Below, in pieces: positions 49,101 to 61,100 of a stretch of DNA of 64,000 nucleotides. The notes under the pieces are model-generated. The model saw only the letters and a list, made by a program, of their open reading frames with translations. It searched no databases and had not been told where the DNA came from. Both the position numbers and the translations under genes were made by a program. The first letter of the stretch is position 1, and the number at the start of each line of letters is the position of its first letter. The stretch is from Podocnemis expansa (taxonomy: Eukaryota; Chordata; Testudines; Podocnemididae), in assembly GCA_007922195.1 (NCBI GenBank), contig ML681996.1, positions 16,234,313 to 16,298,312 on the forward strand, read 5' to 3'.

Positions 49101-52100
49101 CCGGTCCAGGAGCTGTCCAGCTCTTCACGTTCTTGACCCGCTGCTGGATGTCTGCTACTGTGATGGTGACTAGTTCCTGTTCTGGGAGAATGCTGTGGTC
49201 TGTTCTCAGGTCTTGCAGCCACTTTGCACTGGTGTTATGAGTCTTCTCTTTCTCCCAGATGTTCTTCCAGTACTCTTCAGTTTCTGCTGTTGGTGGCTCT
49301 GCTGTTATTGTGTTGTTGCACTGCAGTTTGGAGTACACCTTGGATGGTTCTTTGGAGAACAGGGCATTTATCTTTTTGGTCTCTGCTTCTTCAGTGTATC
49401 TCCTTAGCCTGGTAGCCAGTGCTGTGAGCCTTTGTTTAGCAGTCTCTGGGTCTTCAGATGGAGTCAGGCCCTTGTATTTTTTCAGTAGCCGAGTCTTATC
49501 CATAATCGCTACACTCTTCTGTAGTTCCACCAGCTGGCTAACTTCTCTCCGAGTTGCCTTGATCTTATCCTCCAGCCTCATTTTCCCAGTGGGGGGGGGA
49601 TGTACTGCTGTTCTTCTTGATTGTGTAGCCAAGCAACTCCAGGATTACAGAGGCTGTAGCGTATACCAGTTCATTGGTTTGAGTTGTGGTGGTGGTAGGA
49701 ATTGTCGTTAGGGCTCTATTGGCATCTTCTAGCATACTATCTGATGGTACTTCTCCAACGAGCCTTGGTAATCAGTCTCGAGGGTTGACTGTAGCTAGTT
49801 TATCCATGATCTTATGCCTCATATCAGCTGCTGTGCTCTGTAACGGAGGGGGTGGCAGTGAAGTTCCAGCTTCAGGTGTTGGATGCACATCTAGTTGTTC
49901 TTCCAGGTCTTCTTCTTGAGTCCTGGATGTAATGTGGAGTTGGTCTATCTCAAGTTGTGAGAGCAGCTTCCTCTTTACTATGTTGAAGCGTTGAGTAACT
50001 TGCTGTTTCTCAGTTAGTGTGGATGTATGTCTTTTGTCCATCCATAGTTCCCTCATACATTTCATATATCCCCTCTCATTAGATCTACTGTTGTAGTAGC
50101 ATTCCATCAGTTCCAGGTTCTCTTGTCTCATCCATGTATGGTTTGTTCCAGTAGCCCACTTATCATCAGATTGTCCTGGTTCCCCAACATCTGGCGCGGA
50201 CCTTGTTAATCCAGGCGACGTCCAAGCGGGCATGACTCTCCTAGTTTGTGTCACTCTCATATTCGAGGTAGGCAAGTGAGGAGTTAGGGGGTCTTTTGCC
50301 CAACAACTCCTACTGGAAAGGTAGATAGGTACCCGCTGGGATTTGGACCCCGGTCTCCTGCATCAAAGGGCGTCGCTCTTAACCACTATGGCGCTCTTAG
50401 CCACTACGCTATCCAGTCACATACATACGTGTATATCTATATCTATCTATCTATCTATCTATAGATAGATAGATAGATAGATAAATAGATATAAAAAAAA
50501 AATCTGGGCCCAATGTGCTGACAGTTTAGACTATCAAGACAGACTGTTGTCCTCACTTATTTACTCATTAGCCTATGAAGTGAATGAAGCACAAAAAGAG
50601 GGTGCTTTCATCATCTGTTGATGGTCATCTGCTTCATCCTTTATCAAATGGAGTTTCTTCAGTGTCTCATGGTTCATTTCCAAATATAGGCCCTCTCAGT
50701 AATTTTACCTAGAGGTCTACAGTTCACATTTACTTCCACATATAACTATCCTTACGTCTTTGTTTTGATACCTTTTTGTTCCCTTGGTTTTGTTGTGTGC
50801 TACTCCTTATCACTGTCTTCATTATACCTCTATATGTTGAACTGGGTTGGCTCTCCATTATCTGTTACCTGTAGTTTGCCTCAAAGCTAAGCAGTTTGAC
50901 CTTGGGACAGTTACTTTGACTTTTGTGGGCCACCTACTTATGCTCATTGGTCTGGATCTTCATTTAATTTTAACGATGCATATTAACGTAATTATACTGT
51001 GTTTAGATACTTACAAACAAGTATTGTATAAATTATTTGGAAATGTAAAAAATAGTTTAGATAGTAAAGTAATAAAATTTATTTAAGAAGTCAGATTTGG
51101 TGAGTGCTCTTGCTTGATTAAGATTCAGACCATTTCTGCAGTGTTGCTAATTGTAGTCTTGATCATGGCAATATTATCACAGCTAAATAATCTCTTAGAT
51201 TATTAAAGGATCTGCTCTTCAGTTTAGGATTGCCGTTTTAAGAAACTTTTCCCCGGTGAATACCTAAAGTCTTGAGTTTCTGTTTTCTCCTTAATTGTGT
51301 CGTGCAACAACTAGCTTGTAAATACTGTTTATGTGGGTGTACTTGGTGATTGATTTCGGGAAGTTAGATATTCTGTTTAGTTTGTGTTTGTCTGTGCAAA
51401 TGTCTTCCAAATGAATCATGATGACTACCAACTCCAGCATTAGTACTCCATTCACTACAGTCTAGTAAAGCAAAAAAAGCAAGGAGTCTTGTGGAACATA
51501 AAGACTAACAGATTTATTTATCACATGAGCTTTCATGGGAGAAAATCCCACTTCATCAGATGCTTTGAAGAGGGAGAACTTACAGAACTGGATGAAAATA
51601 AATGCAGGGAAGTGTAAGACATGGGATCAGGTCATACTGCAACAGCAAATCAGAGCATTGATAAGGATTCAAGCTCTAGGAAACAGCACATGGGGGGAGG
51701 GTGAAGTCAAATTACCTGTTGTAATGTGAAAAGAATCCATAGTCGCTATTTAGCACTGCTTTCACACAATTTAACTTGCATATTAGTTTGATTTCGGTCG
51801 TTTCCCTTTGAAGTCTTGATGTCCCATTGATTTTCTTGATGACCATCATCAATGGCAGACAAGAGTACAATATTGTTTCATTATTTCTTTGGATTGCTAA
51901 TTAGGCATTGGTCAGTACAGACGAGCAACCTAATATTCACATATTTGTTATGATAAAGTTAATCTGATGCTAATGGTATAGATAAGAATCTAAAATCCAT
52001 TAAGACAGTGAAACAGTTGTGCTAATTAATTTTTGAATCCTCTTGATAAGGAGGAAGTTGAGAGTATTCTAGGTTCAATGATTTAGATAAAGGCATAGGG

Positions 52101-55100
52101 AGTACACTTAAAACATTTATGGACAATACCAAGCAGGGAGAGATTGCAAGCGCATTGCAGGATATGGTTAAAATTCAAAATGGTTTGGATAAACTGGAGA
52201 AATAGTTTGAAGTAAATAGGATGAAACAAAGGCATAGACAGTGTGGGAGCTTTGCTGCCACCTCTTCTCTGCTTGTTGTGTGCCCCTGCAGCCACAGAGG
52301 CAAAGTTTGTGCTGCTGCTGGGCACTGTGGTGGATAGGATTCATCTCTCTGCCTGTTCTCCTCTCTTCTTTTCCAATAGCTCCGCTAGCTACCTTGCAAC
52401 TGGCGTGTCTCAGGCAGCTTCTGGTCACATAACTGGAAACTACCATTGGCTGGATCCACCCTGCAGACTCTAGGGCCCAGGCAGAAACCAGAGATTGGCT
52501 ACACTTGCGGGATGAAACTGAATAAGGGCAAAGTATTCCACTTAGTAAATCATGGTCTGTTGTACACATAGAAATTAGTAAATGTCTGTAGGAAGGAGCA
52601 CTGCAGAAGGATCTCCAGGAGCACTGGGCATCAAAGTGGATCATAAGCTAAATATAAGTCAACAATCTAACACTTTTGAAAAAATAATATTCTAGGATAG
52701 GATATGTTAGCACGAGTGTTGTGAGCAAAACAGGAAATTCTTGCACTCTACTCTTTGCTGGTCCTAGCTGGAGTAATATGTCCCATTCTAGGTGCTATAT
52801 TTCCGGAAAGATATGGACAAATAGGAGAAAATCCCAAGAAGAGTAACTAAAATGATTAAGGGTTTGGAAAGCATGACCTGTGAGGGAGATCGAAGAAAAT
52901 GAGTTTGTTTCGTCTGCAGAAGAAAAGACTAAGAGGGAAAGTAACTGTTTTCAACTACATAAAAGGTTCTTGCAAGCAGGAGGGAGGTTTCTTAACTGTC
53001 AGGTATAGTCTAGATAATACTTAGTCCTGCCTTATCTACAGGGGACTTCCAGTTGTATGGAAGGTCTGCTCCAGTTCTATGATTCTGTGATTCCTATTAT
53101 TAATTATGAATATAATTGAGAATTATTTTGCTCTTAATCTGAGCTGCTTAGTGAGAAGATTTGTTACTTTTGATTCCCAAGGTTAAATTCCTATTCTTTT
53201 TTGAGAAGTAACTTTGATAATTTACCTCAGTGCAGCTTGGAAATATACGATCACATTAGGTGAAGTTCTTCTTTACCTAAAAAGCCCTACTGAGGCTTAA
53301 TAAATTAAAGAACATTTTGAAGATCCTCCCTTTGCTGTCTCTACCATCACTGTGTTTCCTGAGTCACATCTGAACAGGTGAACCCTTACTTATTAATTCA
53401 TGATATAGATGTTTAAAGGACATTTAGAAAGAGGGCAGAGAACATGAAGAGAGCAGACGTTGACAATAGTGTAATTATATGCACTGCTGCAATATGGACA
53501 GATGAAGCCAAAATAGATCGTTTTGCAATCTACATCATAACCCCAAATGTATAAAATCCCTAACTGCTATATATTCAGATTGTCATTGTTCCCCCTACAT
53601 AACAGATGAACATTTTCAAAGGACCTGTTAACTTCTGTTTTACCTAGTTCAGTGGTTTTGTGGTATGTTTTAATGTACTGGATGCCAAACTTGACTCATT
53701 TTAAAGTAAAAATAGTCTTATGAGTGGTATGAGGGAAGAATACAAAGTCTGAAAACTCTTGTTGAAATATTAATAAAAATAGACATTTATTTGTCACATG
53801 ACTGAGTTAGTGAAAATATTGCCAAATTAGATAATTATGGTAATTCTGGTATTACTAGGAAATGCTGAAGAAATGTAATGATGCAGTAATTTCTCTTTAT
53901 TAAAAACTGTATTGGGTCATGCATTTTACTGTCTCCTTCAATATTGCGATGGAGTCTTAATTCTGATTTATCAATTTTAATACTTAATTTTTACATTTTG
54001 TGTCATATGCTGTTGAATTTATTATTTGTACAGAGGAAAACATGCTTGTAGAAGAATATGATAGGTCTGATCATGATATATTGTAAGAATCACTAGTTCC
54101 TAAATATAATTAACTGTGTAATTTGTTGTGAGCCATTGTTCTTCTTAAGTATTACAGTCTTTGTAACTAAAGGATGCTTGCTTATGAATTAGTTGCCTTT
54201 CTTGTATGCCTGATTAACTTTCAAGTATGGAAAAAAGTGTGACTTACCTAAGAATTTTGAAAAATTATTTTAAATTTTGTTTCCTTTCCTGTTATTTTAC
54301 AAATATGTTGTTCTGTTTCACTTCTTAATAAGTTGTGATTTGTCTACTGAGTTAGCAAAACTTAAATCAAAATCCGACTGAAAACAAGACAGTAATGTAA
54401 AAACATACTGACACTATCCTCTTGTTACACTACAATTGTTTTATTCCACTGAAAATCTGCTAAATAAATTGATAATATAGTTCTAGAGGTCATAAACTGT
54501 TTTTAAATAACTTAAAAGCATTTAAGAAATATGTGTTGTATATGATCACAGATAAGCCATTCTGTGCATAAACTGACCCAGGTTCTGAGCCCCAAAAATA
54601 GTAAAAAATGGGTGACCCATGTATAAGTGGTTTTGGCCCCAAACCCCCCCCTCCCCCCACACTGCTGGCTTCCCCTGGAGTACCTGGCATCCTCACCAAC
54701 ACCCCCAGCCCCTGCCACCACTTTTTCCCAATGCCCTCACCCCCCACTGCCGCTTTTCCCCTGCCACTGATTTTCCCTGATACCCCCACCACTGCTTTCC
54801 CCTGCTGCTGCTGCCACCACTTTTCCCCAACACCTCCAGCTGCCGCTTTTCCCTGGCCTCCAGGACACCACCCAACCCCCACGCTCTGACACTGGCTCCC
54901 CAAGGCTGACCCCCTCCTCAAGGCGTCCTTATCTGGCTGCTCCAGACCCCAGGGTCTCGCTCCTTGCTTTAACCCGAGTCCAGGCCAACTCCCCAACATG
55001 GCTGCTCCGGCCACACTCTGGGGCTTCAGCCTGGAGCATGCTCAGTGTATGCTAAGGCCTGGAGACTTAAAGTTCTTGGGCTGGGGCTGTCTGCTAGTAT

Positions 55101-58100
55101 TGACCCACGTATAAGCTGAGTGACTGTTTTAAAGGCAATTTTCAGGCATAAAAAATCTTGGCTTATACACGAGTATACGTGGTAAGTTAAACATAAGAAC
55201 AATTACTGCAAAAAAAACCAAACAAGGATTCTAGTGGCACTTTTAAAAACTAACATTTATTTATTGCATGAGCTTTCATGGGAGAAAAATCCCACTTCCT
55301 CAAATGCTTGAAGTGGGATTTTCTCCCATGGAAGCTCATGCGATAAATTTGTTAGTCTTTAGAAGTGCCTTAGGACTCCTTGTTTGTTTTACTGGACTGA
55401 ACTAACATGGCTGCCCCTTTGGAACTTCTCTGCAAAATGTTGACTCAGTTTCTCAAGTGGTGGTGTTTGAGGGTAATGGAACTATTAGCTATTATTACCA
55501 GGCTATGACTACCTCATGAAGAAGGACGGGAGGTAACACTGCTGCTCATCCGCTCCCTGACTGTTCCCCTCTCTCTTTGACAGTCTACTTTAACAAATGG
55601 TCGTCCAGAAGTGAAGTTATTGCTGTTGGATTCTGTGCTCTTTCTGTGAGGCTTGTTATGAACCAAAGTGATAATGCCAGAATTGGATTATTCTAAACTT
55701 TATTTAAAATTCTTTATGAATATGATGGAGACATGTGGCAGTAACTTTAAAAAGGACTGCTGTGTAGATCTGAAAGCAAAATAGTGATTTTTTTTAAAGT
55801 ATCCATTAATACTAACTGATACCTTTTCTTTTATAGAGTCATTGGAGAAACTAATGCCTAAATAAGCTTTGGGATACTTCTTCCTGGAAATGTGCCTTAA
55901 GTGCCTCCATGTTCAGATGAAGTACATTGACAAGACTGTGTAGGGTAGCTTGCATGGCCTCTGTGCTATCAATATAGTATATTTCAGTACCAGTATATTC
56001 ATAACAAACTTTTAAATATGAAAGTTTAGAACAATCAAATTCTGACATCATTTGTTGGTAAATAAGAATACTAAGCACATTTAAATTCAGTACTCTGTGA
56101 TTGCCATTATTTAGAAGTACTGTAACCAAATTCTTTTAATCTTTTTGACAGACAAGAATGTAAAAGGTAATGTGAAAGCAGGCTATCTGAAATACAAAGA
56201 ACCACCATCAAAATTACTGTCTGGAAATAAATTCCAAGAGCGGTATTTAGTATTACGGGAAGGAAATCTGCTTCTTTACAAGGATATGAAGGTACAGATA
56301 CATATTCTGCATCCTTCTAATCATGAGCAGTTAAATGCCTTTCTTTTATATGAAAAACTGAACAACACATGTTGACAGGTAAATCAGCAATTTTTCTATG
56401 CTTGCCTATGCAATTCAGGGATTAAAATAAGAGGTGCGTTTTTTTGTTTGTTTTTGGTTTTTTGCTTATGTTTAGAATTAATAAAGTGCAATAAAATGAG
56501 AAATAAAGAGCACATGTAGCTATGTTTATATATTATTATAAACTTTGTTTTAATTAAAACAACATTTAGAACCAGTATAGTTTGTGTGGTAAATATAATT
56601 TTAAAAGAACCTATATTTTATATCTTTAGCTTGTTTAAAGGCTGGGGCTTTGTAAGTATTATAAGACTTAAACAAACTGCTAATGTGTCTGCATTTCAAG
56701 GCTTTTAGAAAAAAACAACTGCAGGACCACAAGCAACACTTTTGTTGGAAATGTCACAATGAAAGAGATTCTAGAAAATAGAATCTTTCATTGTAATACT
56801 GTCTCTCTTCTGTGTACTATTCTATAAATGTTGCTATTTTTCCCACTCCACTCTGAAAAAAATAAAAGGTTGTTCCTTATCGTTTCAGTAATAAAGAAAG
56901 CAAACCCAATACTTTTGGGTTCGGCCCTGTCTCTGCAAACAGACATCTGTTTAATTTCCCACATGTGAGCCATTTTGACTAACAAGGGTATTCACATGTA
57001 TAAAGTTAAGAGTGTGTTAAAAGCTCTGCCAGATTGAGCACAAAATATATCGGAAGTCAGAACTTCGCAGAGTATTTTGGAATATTTGCAATTTATATGA
57101 AATTATAAAACTATGTAACTCCCTATTATCATGTATTAATTATTTGTAATGTTGCTAGCGTCTTGTTGTCCTGATGCTGTTTTTGCCTGCATGCTAGATT
57201 TATACATACACTGTATCTTCTTCAAAGTACCTGGGGGAAAGATCCTCCTCTTACTTAGAGAAGAGCTTAAAGCCTTAATAAGTAATAGAAGATTATGCAG
57301 AAGAAATGTTACGTCTTTTTGTATGAATCCTCAGATGTATTTAAGTAAATTGATGCAAGGATGTCAGAAAATGTCTAATTACTTAGTGCTAAAAACTGAA
57401 AATGTCACATGTGAGCAAGCATTAAGTAATGCTCCTAAAACCTTAATTAGTACCTTGGCAGTAGTTTGATAGGATTAGTATAAATTGCCTTTAACTTTGT
57501 TTTTCCAACTGCTATACTGTTCTGTTCTGCAATGCATTCTTGTTTTGGTTTGGGTTTGGTTTTTAAATATTTCTAAACTCAGATGAGTTTTCTATTAAGT
57601 GTATGAACTTCAAATGGCTTTATAGAATTTAAGCAAAAAAAAAAAATCATGATAAAATTTTTCTGATAGGATATTTGGAGCTATTTGTGTTTGGCTGTCA
57701 TTTGATTGTTGTGTTTGCACTTGTAATTATTGTAACTCATTTTTAATGCTGTTTTGAAAGAATATTTGAGGGGCTTGGTATCTGCAGGTGGAGAACTGTT
57801 TTATATAACTACATGTACTAATACTAATTAATTAGAGAATGCTGCTGAACAGCAAGTTAAGTTTATATTTTCAGGAGGTGCAATCTTTTGGGAGATGTCT
57901 TTTCTACAAGAGTGAATGATAATTCAATTTTTATTTCAGTTTTAATTTAGCTAAAAGCCAAAATGTACCAAGAATATTAGTCTTTTACAAAAATTATGAA
58001 CATTTCCCAAAAATAGCATATTAAAGTAATATGCAATCATTATTAGAAGTTTCATTGTGTTACATGCATGCTGATTAGTAAGTCAATTCCTTAGTTGCAA

Positions 58101-61100
58101 GAACAGTTTCATGATAATTTGTTCTGTAAAGGAACCAGGTTAGGAATTTATTTTGTTCTGGTGCTAATTCATGCAGCTGCTGTATCAGAATTCTGGATTT
58201 AGGGAAATAGGTTTAGGAAATCTTTATTAATTAGTTGATAAAGGTAGTAGGTAAAGGTGGGAATATTCTCTAAATTGGGCCTTTCCTGTATGTAAAATCT
58301 ATCACATTGCCCTATTCAGAGAAAGAAACAAAAATTTGCTCTTAACTGTCCAAATTTTAAAATGTTTGAATGAAAGTTGTTTTGTTTAAATAATCATGTT
58401 CTCTAAAATCTGACTATTGTGTATGTACTCCCCTGCATCAGAGTGAGACTATAAACATGTGTGTGGTGGAGAAAAATTAAGATCTTGATTCAGCGAAGTA
58501 CACGTGTTTAAGCACCAGACATAATCTTGTACTGAATGGAGGCCTAAAAACCACTGAATCACAGTTACTAAATCGGTATTGTGGGCTTATGGTGCAAGTA
58601 TGAGATGCTCAGATATGCATCTTTGTTTTTTCTTCTGGAAAATTTCTAAACTTCATTTCAGTTCCCTAATCTCAAGCTGGAGCTGACAAACTCATGTACC
58701 TTATCTATCTATGTCTATATATAATTATACTAGCTCTGTTAGAGGTACTTGATACTCTCCCAAAGGTAATAGAGGGGGAAACAGATATTTGTAGACCACT
58801 CTGTTTTGAAAATTTCTAATGCAGTAATTGGAAATTTATGTTCATTCACAGAGTAGCAAAGCTGAAAAAGTTCTGCCCCTTCGTTCACTGAAACTTTATC
58901 TTGGAGTGAAAAAGAAAATGAAACCACCAACAAAGTAAGATTAGAAAAGAAACTGGGCTATTTTCTGTATAGCATGGTCTTAGTTTTGTGCTGGAACAGG
59001 AACATACATGCAGATGTGCACACAAAGCAGGAAACCAGGTGAAGTCTTTTCCCTATTTGGAAGTAAATTGCAGCCCATAATATTAGTTGTTCTGATACTG
59101 TCTGCTCTCCTGTTTTCCATTCTAACTCCTCTGTATTAGAAAATTACTTTATTGATTGGTTTTTCTTAATCTGAAGTGTGTTATCTCTTGTGGCTGAATT
59201 TGTTACTAGCTCAGGTAGTCTAATAACATGTATCTGACATTCATAGACTCATGAATGTTAAGATCAGAACTGACCATTATGATCTGACCTCCTGTACAAT
59301 GCAGGCCACAAAACTTCATCCACCTACTCTTGTAATAGACCTCCTACGTTATGACTGAGTTATTGAACTCCTTCAGATCATTGTTTAAAGTCTTAAAGAT
59401 ACAGAGAATCCATCAGCAAGTGTCCTGTGCCCCATGCTGCAAGTGAAGGTGGCACCTATGCCAACCTGCTGTAGGAGGAATATTCCTTTCCAACCCTGAA
59501 TATGACAGTCAACTAAACCCTGAGCATATGGACCAGGATCACCAGCCAGATGCACAGAAAGACTTGGTCTACAACTCTTACTTACTATTTTTTTCTCCTT
59601 CCTTAGGATGCAGGCTTTTAGATAGTTTCTGCAATTTTGACTTGAAGAGATTCCAAGACCCCCNNNNNNNNNNAGGAATATCTGGGCCTTACTGTTTTTA
59701 CTAGAACTTGGCTTCCAGTCTGTATCTGGGAGGTTAGGATCTCATAATCCCATGTCTCCCAGTAGTATTTACTTCATTAAAAATAGTAAGGAGATAGCTA
59801 TCCATGTCCAAATTGGATCCTGGCGGTCTGTAGCACACCCCAAGTACTATCTCAGGAGAAGCGCTAATAGTTTTCCCTCCCCATTGTGATTTTTCAACCA
59901 GACTGACTGCATTTTATCATCACCATAACTTTTAATTTCTTTTTGGCCTACCTCATCATGGATATACAATTCTAATCTACCACCTTTGACTTTATTTCAG
60001 TCTTTCCTAAACAGCACATGCCTTTCATAACCTGTATTCCAGTCATGGCTACTATTCCACCATGTTTGTGTTATACCCATCATATATGGTTTCACTTTCT
60101 TGACAAATAACTCTAGTTCCTCAATTTTGTTACCATGGTCCTTGCGTTGGTGCACAAATATCTTAATTTTTCTTGTTTCTCTCACTTTCCTTACCTGATT
60201 TGGCACAGTCATTCTCTTGCCAGTATCGCCCTCTAGACTGGTATCTACACTACCCTTCGTCCTAATGTTTATTTTCCTATCCGCTACTGCATCCTTCCTT
60301 ACTTTATTTTCCTCCCTTTCAGTGTTAAACTCAAGTATGGAGATTACCTGGAGATCTTCCAGTTAGTGTTGAGCACATTGTTAGTGTGCCAGAAAGATGA
60401 CTAGTACTGACCTTTCGGGACAATATCTTCCATGGATGCTTTTTCTTCTCCACGTTCCATGTAGCTATGGCCTTCCTTTATATGACTCCATTGGTGGTAC
60501 TGCTTACTGAGTCACATTAATCGCTACACTCTAGTAGGTTTCCTGTCTTCAGGGGCAGCACTTCCTCCCTAGCTGATGCAGATATCAAACCAAGGTCTCT
60601 CCCTGCAGATCTGATCATTTACAAAGAGCTATGTAGTTGGTCCTCTCAACTTTTCTGCCCTATTTTGTATGTCTGTGTATGCATGCACTTGTTTTTTCTT
60701 ACTAATTTCTTTCTTTCTGTGTTTGCTCATTCTGCCATTTCTTTTCTGATCCCCCATTTCTCCTTCCTTCATTCTGCAGTTCATCCTTCTTTTCATCTTT
60801 CTGATCAGTTTCAAACTCTTGGGTGATTGATCTTGTTCCATTTCAGCCCTGGAAATAGACAGTGCCGTATTTTTGACTATATTGCCTCACCTCATTCTAA
60901 AAATCAAGTCTTACTTGACTGTCCCCACTGCTTGCCTCATCTGCTTCAAATCCATGCCCCTGCCACTGCAAGTAGTAATACTTTGGCTTGTTACAGAACC
61001 TTGGTCAAAGAATTTCAGCCATTTATTTGTGTTTGTAGAAGATTTAATATCAGTATTTATCTGGAAAGTTAGCATGTAAGAATGACACAGGTCATTCTCA

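Larger units (their letters stand above)
46974..50410 (-). mobile_element. R4/Dong-type non-LTR retrotransposon, degraded, antisense to ARAP2
   Basis: On the - strand, in order: a tRNA-like 5' module (50339-50410), a Myb/SANT-like N-terminal part (49772-50275), reverse transcriptase (48390-49632), a zinc knuckle and a restriction-like endonuclease (47005-48054). The endonuclease lies C-terminal of RT, which is the plan of the R2/R4/Dong group and not of CR1 or L1. The 3' end is followed by TAGATAG on the - strand (46965-46973), and the 5' end abuts a (TAGA)n microsatellite. Confidence 0.85.

Noticed and set aside
50339..50410. A functional tRNA gene
   Set aside because: A-box and B-box words are present, but the acceptor and anticodon stems do not form and the D-arm unit is doubled.
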